From: Owenia fusiformis
Lineage: Eukaryota > Annelida > Polychaeta > Sabellida > Oweniidae
Assembly (NCBI GenBank): GCA_903813345.2
Contig: CAIIXF020000011.1
Span: 23,605,754-23,669,753 of the forward strand
Reading direction: 5' to 3'
Length of the DNA stretch: 64,000 nucleotides
A program made the position numbers and the translations under genes. The notes under the pieces were generated by a model, which saw nothing but the letters and a program-made list of their open reading frames with translations, was not told the origin of the DNA and made no database searches. Shown piece by piece: positions 48,571-59,775 of the stretch. Numbering within the stretch: position 1 is the stretch's first letter; every line of letters starts with the position of its first letter.

Positions 48571-49285
48571 TAATAGGCTAAGCAAATGGGCTCATAAAAG
48601 GCCCAAACATCCCAAAAATTGCAACAGTTTTTAAATTAGTCTTATATTATGTATTGATATCAGTTGAAAAACATATCAAAAGTATAGAAAAATGTATGCA
48701 GTGGACAAATATGAAATTTCACTTCCTAGGTACCCCCTACAGCCCTACCCCAAAATTGAGTATTGGTAGGAAACAATTTTTTCTTCCCAAATGGAATACT
48801 TTAGTCAAGTATTCAAGCTTTATTATGATAGATAACATATTCACAAATAATTAAAATATTATTTTAATCATTTTTGAGACCAGTAATTGGTCATTTGACC
48901 CCAAAGTATAACAAAATAGGCACAAAACAGGCATGTTATCACATATCTATTTAGATATTTTAGGATCAGTTTGTCAGAAAAACATGAAAAAAATCATGGT
49001 GTTACATATTCATATGAACTTCATATTTGGAGAGTGTCAGAATTCTAACGTGTATACTTAGGAAGAAAAAAATTACTTCATTTTCATAGTTTTGCCCCAC
49101 CCACTATAGGGGAGACTATAGTTTTTATGACTAACTCCCACAATGCATCACATTTGTGTTAGAGTTGACATCTAAATCGTTTATATAGGCTTGTCATCAT
49201 CTAAAATACAAGTTTTGTGAAGGTTTATACCTTATTAGTATGAAAAATAGGAATTATTAGTTGCACCAGGTGAAATGTTAAGGTG
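48571..49285 (+). repeat. Left arm of a 4.3-kb inverted duplication
   Basis: Shares with the complement of 52148-52848 the words GGCTAAGCAAATGG, CATCCCAAAAATTGCAACAG, TCAGTTGAAAAACATATCAA, GCAGTGGACAAAT, AGGTACCCCC and later CCAGGTGAAAT. Diverged by substitutions and small indels. No ORF. Confidence 0.8.
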
Positions 49286-49638
49286 ACCTCACTTTTATTT
49301 GATGAATAATTACAAATCACCACTTTGATATTAGGGTATTAGGGTATTTGATAACTGCTATACTAGGCTTATCTAAATAAATAATGTAAGTTGTAGTTTC
49401 TGTGCAATTTAATATTGTTTAAATTAAAATTATTAATTACAATCCGCAATTACAAAATTTGCATATATTTAAATCCATCAGATAAATAAATCATCACATA
49501 GGAGTACATTACTATGGAACTATCAATTGGATGTATAATGCTGTAGAAACTAATTTATGGTTATTAAACGGAATTTAAACTGATAGAGCACATTTAAATC
49601 TCAGATATCTGGGGAGTCTTTCATTAATATAATTTCAG

Positions 49639-50001
49639 TGCGTAGGAATGATGGTAATTCTGTCTGTCAGGTTGGAAAACATTGAGTGTGCATGTGCTAC
49701 ATTCAGAATCGGATGCAGATATTGTGATTGTGAAAACTGTAATCCAAAGTGTCCAAACCTCAAATACAGTTCTCATACAGATCTCTTTGTGTACACAAAC
49801 TTCAACATTTTCCTCAAACCTGAACCAAAAGCAGTAACCCAAGAAACAAAATGTTGGAATATAAATGAAATAAGATTGTCTTTTGTTTATCTTTTCTGGG
49901 GTGTGACACCGCATTCTGTTTATACCTGGCATAGACAAGAAGCTATCATCGAGGCAGATAAAAAAGATAGAGTTCTTGAGAAAACAAGCGGTTGTTTTTA
50001 A
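49639..50001 (+). CDS. Orphan cysteine-rich ORF, possible terminal exon
   Basis: Not recognised. A TTTCAG ends at 49638, and the frame is open from there to TAA at 49999-50001 (ATG at 49648 gives 117 residues). The first half holds clustered cysteines (CACATFRIGCRYCDC then CNPKCP). The second half is hydrophilic with aromatic patches and ends KTSGCF. No partner exon was found upstream, and the opposite strand is also open for 104 codons, so chance cannot be excluded. It lies between the arms of the inverted duplication and just before a palindrome. Confidence 0.3.
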   Translation, partial: CVGMMVILSVRLENIECACATFRIGCRYCDCENCNPKCPNLKYSSHTDLFVYTNFNIFLKPEPKAVTQETKCWNINEIRLSFVYLFWGVTPHSVYTWHRQEAIIEADKKDRVLEKTSGCF

Positions 50002-50022
50002 ATTACCAAATGGGTCGTTTCG

Positions 50023-50465
50023 GTAACAAAATGTCTAAACGTCGAAGGTACGATTTTTCTTTTTTCTTTTTTTCACGCGTTATAGGCAGAATCCCCACGA
50101 TGTTTTTTCTTACCATCGTGATCGTGTATCAGTATCATATGTTTTAGAAAATGTACATGTTTGCGCAAAAATAGCTCAGAAGACAACAGAATTGTTGATT
50201 TAATTCCTTACTAAGTTACATAAACGATTTGGGTCAAAAGTGCAGATCTTAACTGTTTATCGAAATACCGTTTATGTAAATAAAGTGAGGAATTAAATCG
50301 ACGATTCTGTTGTCTTCTGAACTATTTGTTCGCAAATATGTACATTTTTTAAACACATAATACTGATACAATTTTGTGATAACAATGTTGTGGAAATTCT
50401 GCCTACAACGTGTGAAATAAGGAAAAAAGAAAAATCATACCTTCGATGTTCCGACATTTTGTTAC
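50023..50465. repeat. Large imperfect palindrome (fold-back element)
   Basis: The left arm starts GTAACAAAATGTCTAAACGT and includes CGAAGGTACGATTTTTC, CAGAAGACAACAGAAT and TTAATTCCT. The right arm carries the inverted partners, ending ACATTTTGTTAC. Arms of about 190 bp surround an AT-rich centre containing CATAAACGATTT / AAATACCGTTTATG. Confidence 0.85.
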
Positions 50466-50706
50466 AACGTAATTAAGTGGAAACCAGTGAAATGCAAGCA
50501 ACTCTGTCATTGCAGAGGAACATGCTCTTTTGTCAATTTAAGGTGGAAAAACGGTGAAACCCTAACTGAACTTAGGCTTCAAAAATTCTATTAAAAGAGA
50601 ACAGCAAGATCTGAATTATTGCAGCCCCGTGTTCTTCCTCCAATTTCTGATATTTGTGCAAATACCTCCATTACTGATTATGAAAATAATGGTGACTAAA
50701 TAATGA

Positions 50707-51092
50707 ACACTGGCGGATCTGGGGGCCGCGCCCCCCCCCCCCCCCCCCTTGGGTTACCCTTTGCATTCGTTTGACTTCACTCCTTAAAAGAGAGCTTCGT
50801 CTTCGTCTGTAGTTTAACTAGACTCTGCACGCAGGGTACCCTTGGGTGGGCCCAGAAAAAAATAGGGCCTGAAAAAGGCCTTAAGGCCCCGAAAAGTGGG
50901 CCTTTTTGGTCATTAGTGGGCCTTTTAAGGCCTTATTTTTTAATTACAGGCCACATTTGAAGATAATGGGCCTCAATGTTTCAAAATTTAGGGTTTTAGG
51001 GGCCCAAATTTTTTTTCCCGCGCAAGCCCAGATGTTTTTTTCTCAGACCTGAAATTTGCCCCCCCCTTGTTGGTTCCCAGATCCACCCTTAA
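50707..51092. mobile_element. Possible non-autonomous element with poly-C tract
   Basis: The left end CACTGGCGGATCTGGGGG and the complement of the right end (AAGGGTGGATCTGGGAACC) are similar inverted termini. A C run lies at about 50731-50748. The interior repeats GGGCC / GGCCTT words. Similar in style to 18613-18797. Confidence 0.45.
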
Positions 51093-51410
51093 TGAAGTTT
51101 GGTGATAGACAAGTTTGTAACTGATTGTTGCCATATATGACGGTTAAGATTACAAAATTAAGGCAGCTTTTTGACAATGAACATAACGTAATCGAACCAT
51201 GCCCTGTATAAAGACCCCGATAAAGACCAGGGATTTACTTTGTGTTACACTAGTTAACTCAGTAGGATTTATTAACGTAGAAACCTTTTCCTCATTAATT
51301 ATTGAATTTCATCTTGAAATCCAATTCTTCAGTTGAACTTCTTCATTTCATTTCTCAATATCACTGTGTGGTTAAGAACACCTTAGTCAAAAGTAACAAT
51401 TTTTCCTTAA

Positions 51411-51958
51411 TACAGGGCGAGCCAAAAAGGTAACCCAAACAAATCTTAATAACTCAGTCCAGTCATCCTGCATGAGTTGAGTCTTGGTCAATGTATTATC
51501 AATCTACCCAATCTCAGTGGTCTATCTCTAGTGGTCACGATTTTATGGCCATTTTATACCATGCCATGAAATATGGGTGTCATGCCTGGAGGCCAACTTG
51601 AACGTATCGTGCGTAGTTGTTCAAATCAAGAGCATAAAAATCTTGTGTTATGGCTCTCATCTTCATTCTTATCTCTTGTTTTAATGTTTCAAGTGTTGCT
51701 AGTATAGAAGAAAGGTCCACAGATAAAAAAAAACTTGACTTGGCATTGATGTCCAGTCAGTTAGGCACATTTCGATATTTTGAGCACAGTTTGTAAATGG
51801 CCATAAAATCGTGACTATTAAGGATAGATCAATGACACTAAGCAGAATGAAAGAACATTGAACAAGGTAATTGTGCCAAATATGATGTCAAACCCATGCT
51901 GAATGACTGGGTTATTAACAAACATTTGGTTGGGTTACCTTTTTTGGCTCATACTGTA
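51411..51958. mobile_element. Mariner-type MITE
   Basis: Termini TACAGGGCGAGCCAAAAAGG then TAACCCAA and the inverted TTGGGTTACCTTTTTTGGCTC then ATACTGTA, flanked by TTAA/TTAA. Subterminal inverted blocks (GTCACGATTTTATGGCCAT and its complement at about 51794-51814) make it largely self-complementary. 548 bp, no intact ORF. Confidence 0.75.
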
Positions 51959-52147
51959 TTAATAAACTGATGACAGGGACAGGGATATTTAACATTTTGT
52001 TGCCTTTTCAAGGATATTTTTAGACCACTGATTCTACTTAATTTCTAACAAATCGTTCTCTGTTCTACCAGAAAAGGTATATTATATATCAAATTGAATT
52101 TAAAGGGAAAAACATTTGATAATTTAGCAGTTATCAACTAAAAGTAG

Positions 52148-52848
52148 GGCTTCCCCTATATTTCACCTGGCATTTGCTGTTTTTTTTACTTTTTTTACAC
52201 AATTCTTTCCTGAAAACATCAAAAAACTGATTTCAGGACAAAATAAGCCTTTACAAATAATTTAGTTGTGCTATTGAGTTCAAATATGACATATCTTTGA
52301 AGTAATTAATCAAAAGTAAGGTCACCCCAAAAGTGGGTGTGGTAAAATATTGAAATTTCAAATATTATTTTCACCCTTAATATTCACTTAATGACCCTGA
52401 TACTTATCAAATACAATGGTCAGGTGTACAATAACCTCCTTGATTTTTTTCATGCAATTCAGATAAATTGATACAGAAATAGATACATTGTTAAATTAAA
52501 TACGGGCTATTTGATGGCCTATTTTCGGATAATTGGGGCTAGAAATGCCAATTTTTGCACTCAAATAGTTGGTTAACAATTTTTAGTTGCTCTTATGTCA
52601 GTAAACTATCATAATATTACTCGTTTAGTTGACAAGAGTATTCTATTTTGAAATAAAAAAATATTTACAATCCCATACTCAAATTTGGAGGGGGGTACCT
52701 AGAATGTGACATTTCACATTTGTCCACTGCATATATTTTTCTATATTTTTGATATGTTTTTCAACTGGTATCAATATACAATATAAGCCTAATTTAAAAA
52801 CTGTTGCAATTTTTGGGATGTTAAACTTCCATTTGCCTAGCCTATAAG
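52148..52848 (-). repeat. Right arm of the inverted duplication
   Basis: Complementary partner of 48571-49285. Best conserved part is 52680-52848; homology weakens toward 52148. Confidence 0.8.
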
Positions 52849-53036
52849 TTGATATAAATGTCTGAATGCAACAATACTTGGCTGTTTGTATGTTTATTTG
52901 TTGTGATAACAATGAAGTAGGTTTGAACCTGGTGATCAGTTTTGATCTGAAATATCATTGATAAGATTCTGAATAATCACTATTTGATTGATTGACTTCT
53001 AACATTTCCCAATCTTTATGCAAGCAGTTGAATCTG

Positions 53037-53215
53037 CAGGCCCATAGCCGACATAGCTAGGGGGTAGCCGTGAGCTCCCTGGCTAAAAATGTATTCAAAA
53101 TCTTGTAATTTTCAGCATTTTGAGCACTTTTCAAGTGATTTTGGACCAAAATTGTCAAATTTGAACACCCTTGGATTATTTAACCCCCGCTTGGCAAAAG
53201 CTGGCTATGGGCCTG
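53037..53215. mobile_element. MITE with CAGGCCCATAGCC termini
   Basis: CAGGCCCATAGCC at the left and GGCTATGGGCCTG at the right are perfect 13-bp inverted repeats around 179 bp. ATCTG flanks both ends. A related piece begins at 63623. Confidence 0.75.
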
Positions 53216-53523
53216 ATCTGACAAAAATGTAGTCCTTTTAAAATTGGTTTTAGACATTCAGTCTGACTATCCTAAAATTTCTCGATGGGACATTTTTGGC
53301 ACTGAAAATTGGCAAATTGTATTAAGTATTTGATTTATTAGAGATGTGCAAACAAACAAAATTCTTTAAAATAGTTCATCCAGTAGGGAGTTCAATAGTA
53401 CAAGTAAGTCATGAAAAAATTGTATATACAGTACATGTACATGTTTAATTACTTAGTGCACTTTTAGACATGAATGGCACTATTAAAAAACAAGGCACAG
53501 GTCGGTATATTGTGTATAATGTG

Positions 53524-54352
53524 TGTAACGACCCGCCGTAGGCAGGCGTAAGGGGTTGGATAATTAAAGTGTGTTGGAGAAAGTTAATTGTCGGGAAATG
53601 AATTTAGAAAGTAATTAAGGGAGTTTGACTCAAATATGATATAATAAAACAACAAAATAAATATGTAAGGTTATATAAATCAAAGTCTCTTTAATGCACA
53701 CTAAAACTATTTAATACAAAGATGTGTTCACAAACTTACAATAAGACAATACCAGCCATTTAATACACATGTACTCTGAGACATATACACAATAAGACAA
53801 TGAATCAATGCAATATGAACAATCAATCAATTAATAACTCACCAATACTTCAGTGCACTAACGGGTTCTGTGTAATATATCCTATTTCTAAATGTACTCT
53901 ATGTATCCTAAACTATCCTAACCTATGAGTCTGCTGATTAGCAATTGAGAGAGGCGGAAACGCGAAAACCGGCGGGCGCAAGACTGATGTTTCTGAGGGT
54001 GGGGGCACTTATATACTCCCCCAGAGACAAAGTAAGGGGCAGGGATTATCCCAAAAACAGAGACATCAGACTTGCCCATTGGTCAATGACACGTGGCTAG
54101 CATGTCAAAATATTATTTATGACCTAAAGACTGACGGTGGTGCCCATAACAGTTAAGCATTACAAATTGAACATATATGATTGGATGTACAATATTAATA
54201 TAAGTGTGCCACTGACTAAAAGCCATCAGCTACTGTAAGAGTAAGAACTGGAACTAATTACACAATTGTGACTGATTGGTTGACAATGATACAATACTAG
54301 ATCAAAATAAATAAATGACATTTGTAGCATATAAGGACCCAAGTCCGTCACA
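53524..54352 (-). repeat. 3' LTR of the retrotransposon
   Basis: On the minus strand it runs TGTGACGGACTTGGG to GGCGGGTCGTTACA. It matches 61452-62280 in length (829 bp) and, by eye, in sequence. Confidence 0.93.
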
Positions 54353-54371
54353 CCACATCCCTCCTTTCGCC
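54353..54371 (-). other. Candidate polypurine tract
   Basis: The minus strand reads GGCGAAAGGAGGGATGTGG directly before the 3' LTR: purine-rich at the place expected for plus-strand DNA priming. Confidence 0.5.
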
Positions 54372-57020
54372 TTAAGATCGACCCCGATCTTACAATATAT
54401 AAAAAAAATGAAACACAATATCAAACACTAAACTAGCTACCTTAATGTTCATCTAACTATTTAAGTATAAGTAAAACCATATAAGTAATGTAATATAGAT
54501 GGCATTACAATCAATTACAGTAGTGTCATAGTACAAACGAAAATAGATGTCACCTGTGCAACATATATAATAAACTGAAGGAACAACCATTATACAGTTA
54601 GGTATCGGAACAACAAAAATAGATTTCACATAAGTGTAACAACATTTACCAAGGTATATATAAACAAACATGAAACAATAAAATTTTTAACAAAGTACAT
54701 AGAATGCAATATAGCTACAATTGTAATAAAATGTAAATGCAAAGATGTTCACAAATAATAAATCATGTCAGATATAACCTCCCCAACATCCACAATCTGG
54801 CAAGATTGTAAAATGAAATGCCCATCAAGGCATTACAATAAAAATGTACAAACTAAAGTCTGTACATTAGAAAAGTATTAGCCATAAAGACATAATAAAA
54901 TGTCAACATGTAATTAAAAAATAAAGGTAATATATGAGATTGTCCAGTATAATAATACAATATATCAGGGTCACCTGCACTCGGTATCAACAATAACAAA
55001 TCGTAGTACATTCCATAGTGAACAGGTAAAGTCAGCTGGCATAATTAGCATAAGTAAATAAATGTCCATCAGTATAAGCAGCATCAAGATGAATGAAGTC
55101 TGGAGACCCTGATAATATTCTTGAGGTTGTTCACTGAAAGGATCGATTTGATCAAGAGTTCAATAAAAGGTCACGAAGTATAATCCAATCAATATCACCA
55201 AGTCACTGCGTAAGAGAATTGTTCCATCTGTTTATCACTCTATAACAAATTATGTAAGTCAGAAATTGTTTAAACTTGGTTCACCAGGCCCTCTAGTAGT
55301 CTATAATTGTGGTTGTGCTATATCCTTTTGTGGCTGTGCTTCTTGGTATGATTGTGCCCCTGGTTGTGTTTGGTGGTCCTTGGGTTGTTCCCGTTTCTCT
55401 TCTGGTTGTGCTTCTTGTTGGTCCTTGGGTTGTCCCCCTTTTTCCTCTGGTTGTTGTCATCATTGTATAATAGGTAAGATATAACATACGCCACCTGCCT
55501 GTCGTCGGAGGCGTTGTTGAGAACAAGTGTGACATGTCAACACTGTCTACTTAATGTTTCACTTTATTCAATGTCATTTTCACAAACAAATTATCGTATG
55601 CATGAACAAATATAATTTGCGTATCAGTGATACAAATATCTCATAGTGCATATTCTCGGCGGCAATCTACGAAAGACTAAATCGCATATAATTATATTAA
55701 TACCACCAATCATCGGTTGCATATACTTACTACAATCGCAGATATATATTTCTATTAATTAAAAGATATATAATTAATTTAACCAGCGGCACATATTAAT
55801 TGCGCAAATGTTTTCAGACCCCAAAGTACTGATTACTTATGGACGCATACACTTTTATTCATCGCATTCTTTTTAACAACTAACAAAATAACGTTCAATA
55901 ACTTTCAATTTTACGTTCACTTTCCGATATAACTTGCGCAACACTAATCGTTAAATATACGATAATTAACTCTACAACCTTCATGATTGAATATAGAGTC
56001 TAAACCAGCACTATAAATTGATAATAAAACATTTAAACAAGTTCGCAAGTGCAACGATTTCACTTTCTTTGTTTTACTTAAGTGTGCCTACGATTTCGAA
56101 TTAAATCACGTTCACTCGCTCAATTTATTTCTAATATATTAAGTCAACATCTAATGATGTACCAATTTCACCATCGCTTTCCCAGTTTCAATATTGTTTA
56201 CTTTGTCAACATCGGCCGCGTTTACATTCACCATTTAATTTGGTAATTTGCCGAAACATTGCACCTGGGAATATTCCAATCACTAGAACGGTAAATTTTC
56301 CAAATACAATGTCTGACTTGCAATTTGTAATACACCATTTCGTCTCTTTAGAAATCGCATTTTCAAGAGAATAAACGTACCTAACGATACTACACTGGAT
56401 CATCTCTAGATCATTAACAGATTAACGCATAAATTTAGATACAATCCCTCGTGAATTAATCATCTTCACATTCGCATACATTGCCGGGTTCTTGGACAGA
56501 ACTCAATTTTTCGCCGTCTAACGCTCCACAATTTTCGAATCTAAATATTCTTCACAACAGATATCCATTTCAATACATGTATCGTTTACGCGGAGAGGAG
56601 TGACAACATCCGTTTCTTTGTCATTTTTACTTATACCTGAACTTTCTAAAATACTAAACGTGGTTGCTGATGACGTACTATCGATTTTAATACTTTCCAA
56701 AGTAAAACTTTTTCCGGCGAAGTTTTTCAAACCATCATTATGCATGTTGAACTCATATTTGCTTTAGTTTACACTTGAATATCATTCGAATTCAACAATG
56801 TTACCTACGGGGCTGTTACCATAAAAAAATATCAGGTGAGGGCGGAGTATTCGATTGGTTGATCATTCCAAAGATACAATTATCCACACCGTTCAAGTTA
56901 CTGGTACGCACCGAGTTAACCACCTATGATCGACCGTCACAAATTGAGTTTTAAAGCTAAACGATGCAAGAGAAACCCCGCTGGAGCCCAGGTGGCTCTT
57001 TAATTTACGTGTACAACCTG
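54372..57020 (-). other. Retrotransposon internal region without pol
   Basis: No protease, RT, RNase H or integrase motif was found in either strand. Short minus ORFs (for example 56518-56745, 75 residues, ending EEYLDSKIVER) have no recognisable relationship. About 55300-55480 is a degenerate GGTTGTGCTTCTTGG-type simple repeat. Confidence 0.6.
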
Positions 57021-57029
57021 GCATTCTTA

Positions 57030-57535
57030 ATTCTCATTTTCTACGTTCCGCTTTTACTACATTACACTTTTACTACGTTCGCTCTACTAAGTGTATGTTT
57101 ACTACGTTTCGCATTTTACCTCGTTTCGCTTTACTACGTTCACTTTTACTACGTTCGCTCTACTAAGTGTACGTTTACTACGTTTCGCATTTTACCCCAT
57201 TTCGCTTTTACTACGTTCACTTTTACTACGTTCGCTCTACTAAGTGCACGTTTGCTACGTTTCGCATTTTACCTCGTTTCGCTTTTACTACGTTCACTTT
57301 TACTACGTTCGCTCTACTAAGTGCACGTTTGCTACGTTTCGCATTTTACCCCGTTTCGCTTTTACTACGTTCACTTTTACTACGTTCGCTCTACTAAGTG
57401 TACGTTTACTACGTTCAGCTTTTTACCCCATTTCGCTTTTACTACGTTCACTTTTACTACGTTCGCTCTACTACGTTCAGCAACCCGTTCTCGTTTTATC
57501 TCGTTTTAATTTTACTGCTTTTACTTTTTATGTCC
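57030..57535. repeat. 77-bp minisatellite inside the retrotransposon
   Basis: Units contain TTTTACTACGTTCGCTCTAC, TAAGTGCACGTTTGCTACGT and TTCGCATTTTACCCCGTTTCG. Starts of equivalent frames are 77 bp apart (57167, 57244, 57321). About six units, the first and last degenerate. Confidence 0.9.
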
Positions 57536-57771
57536 TGTAAATACGACAAACAATGAACACGATTTCAAACATTTGACTCTATTGACAAATGAGTTAACTC
57601 CGCACTCAATACATGTACTTTTGATTAATCCACTACGATTTCGTTTTCACCCATTTTTATTTAAATACACTTATTTTCATTTTTATTTGAATTCTAACCA
57701 CATTTCCGTTTTCATTGTTATTCTGGTTCAATTATAACTCATTGGCAATGCACGCATACTATCACAAGGTT

Positions 57772-59724
57772 CTAGTTTATCGATCGCTGCGCCCTTGCGA
57801 AACCATTGTTACTCGGATTTTCTGGACATTGTTTTATGAGATGATTTTCACTTTTGCATATAAAGCATACTCTGTTATGTTGGCACTCTAAAAACGCGTG
57901 GCCCCATTCGCCGCAATTTTGACAAGCCGTTTCGTGTTTACCTGCGTATACCCTGGATTCCCACCCTTGAGAGTTACTGTGAACTGAGCTAGGGACACGT
58001 GGTACTGTCGGATAACGCCTCGGATTTTGGAATTGTGTGCCATGATTATTTTGGGGGTTGTAATATACTGGTCTGGGAACGTACGTGTTTGGTTGCATGA
58101 ACTGCCCACGCGGTGGCATCATTTGGTTAACCGATCCGGAACCTTGAATAACATGATTTTGACCTATTTGTTGCAATTTTTGCTCAATTCTGTCTAACCT
58201 ATTATCCGTATCTTGATCAAGCGAGGCCTGCTTTACCGCATTCAAATTACCCGCGCCTTTCCGACCTTCATGAAAAATCTCATACTTGACTGCCATTTGC
58301 AAAGCCTCATTTAATGTTACGGGATCTTTCTCAAACACATACCATTCGATTGTTTGGTCGTTAAGTGCGTCTTTAAAACTTTCCAATGCCTTCCTTTCCC
58401 TTTCTTCAAAGGAAGCGCTTGGGAAAGCCAGACGTACCAATCGTTTAATATCATATGCGAGAGCCATAACATCTTCATTTCGCTGTCGTTTTCGAGATTT
58501 CAACTGATTTCTGAACTTTTCATGTTTGTGTTTGGGTTCAAATCGATCATTCAGTGCGCTAACTAGTTCATCATAAACGAGAATTCCACCGGCCGGAAAT
58601 AATTCTGTTAAAACACTAAGTGCTTCGCCCCGCAAATTGGATGCTAACTGTGACAACTTAGTTTCGTCATCCCACCTGTTACACTGTGAAACGATCTTGA
58701 ATTGTGTGAAGAAATCATTAAAGCTGGAAGTTCCGTCATAAACACCGATTTTCGCGTCCTTTCTGAACTTTTGTGGCTCACTCTTATTTGCGTTTATTGA
58801 CTGAACTCCTGGCGTTGCAATTTTTGAATTATTTGGTACAAATGACCACTTTCCCTCGGGAACGGTTACCTCATGAGGAGCATTAATAGGGAGCGGGGGA
58901 AAGAATGGAACTTCGGGGCTTGTCTGATTAACAGAGTTAAGTGATGAATCGGACACACTGGGAATCTGGGACAATTGATTTGGGCCTGAATAAAGTGACG
59001 CACCCATGGGCGGCGGACTCTGATTTCTACTTTTATGTGTCACTCGAGCTCCCTCGTACGATGGCCTATCGGCCCCGCTATATAACCGACCACTTGTTGA
59101 TTGGTAGCTTGGCTTGAAATCACGACTGAGCTCTGGTTGCAACCTCGGAACATTTGTTTGATACTCAGACAACCGAGTTTGTGGAACACCTGTATTAACC
59201 ATTGGTTGGGAAAATTTTGCATTTTCATGGCCCTGGTAAAGGTCAAAGGGTACGCTAGTGTTTGATGCCGGCGGAGGCAAACCTTGCCTCGGAATACTAC
59301 CATATACCTGATTGACAGAATTTTCATATGTGCGGCTATCATTTTGCATTTGTTCTGCCGTCTCATTAAAATGTAACCTCTGTTTCAGAGTTTTCGAACG
59401 AGCACCTTGATCTGTGAACCCTTGTAATTCACCACCGTCTACTTGTTTACCACTTGGCGGTTTCAACACATTTGTATTTGACGGGTTTTCGGACTCATTT
59501 CCCGCAACTTCTGTTTTATCCAGATCAAGGTCAAAATTGGACGTTATACGGACGGTTGAGTCAAGGGGCTTCAATGTAGACAACCCACTGTCAGGTGCAC
59601 CGCCAAAAGATACCTCTGTATCTTTATACCTTAGAAGACCACTACCTCGACCTCTACCTCTACCTGCAAAGTGGGGGAGAGGCGCACCCGGTTCTACGCC
59701 TTCCGAAATACCTTTTTCCGCCAT
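57772..59724 (-). CDS. Retrotransposon Gag polyprotein
   Basis: 650 residues from ATG (59722-59724) to TAG (57772-57774), no interruptions. Residues 1-320 are polar and low complexity with an RG stretch (GRGRGRGSG, 21-29). Residues about 325-490 fit the retrotransposon gag/capsid fold: GVYDGTSSFNDFFTQF, KLSQLASNLRGEALSVL, LNDRFEPKHKHEKFRNQL, EALQMAVKYE. Residues 503-524 could form a short coiled coil. Two CCHC zinc knuckles follow: C601-x2-C604-x4-H609-x4-C614 and C620-x2-C623-x4-H628-x4-C633. It ends after the second knuckle with no protease. Its role would be particle formation and RNA packaging, with enzymes presumably supplied in trans. Confidence 0.92.
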   Translation of the reverse strand: MAEKGISEGVEPGAPLPHFAGRGRGRGSGLLRYKDTEVSFGGAPDSGLSTLKPLDSTVRITSNFDLDLDKTEVAGNESENPSNTNVLKPPSGKQVDGGELQGFTDQGARSKTLKQRLHFNETAEQMQNDSRTYENSVNQVYGSIPRQGLPPPASNTSVPFDLYQGHENAKFSQPMVNTGVPQTRLSEYQTNVPRLQPELSRDFKPSYQSTSGRLYSGADRPSYEGARVTHKSRNQSPPPMGASLYSGPNQLSQIPSVSDSSLNSVNQTSPEVPFFPPLPINAPHEVTVPEGKWSFVPNNSKIATPGVQSINANKSEPQKFRKDAKIGVYDGTSSFNDFFTQFKIVSQCNRWDDETKLSQLASNLRGEALSVLTELFPAGGILVYDELVSALNDRFEPKHKHEKFRNQLKSRKRQRNEDVMALAYDIKRLVRLAFPSASFEERERKALESFKDALNDQTIEWYVFEKDPVTLNEALQMAVKYEIFHEGRKGAGNLNAVKQASLDQDTDNRLDRIEQKLQQIGQNHVIQGSGSVNQMMPPRGQFMQPNTYVPRPVYYNPQNNHGTQFQNPRRYPTVPRVPSSVHSNSQGWESRVYAGKHETACQNCGEWGHAFLECQHNRVCFICKSENHLIKQCPENPSNNGFARAQRSIN

Positions 59725-59735
59725 TTGTTTACACC

Positions 59736-59740
<5 letters not shown>

Positions 59741-59775
<35 letters not shown>

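Noticed and set aside
56518-56745. 75-codon minus ORF as an accessory gene of the LTR element
   Set aside because: No recognisable motif and short enough to be chance; mentioned within the internal-region entry only.
54372-57770. A hidden or frameshifted pol gene in the LTR element
   Set aside because: I looked for RT (YXDD context), RNase H, protease and integrase zinc-finger motifs in the minus frames and saw none; the interval is simple repeats and short ORFs.
57772-59724. Domesticated host gag-like gene
   Set aside because: It sits between two matching LTRs with a target duplication, so it is part of a recent element and not a fixed host gene.
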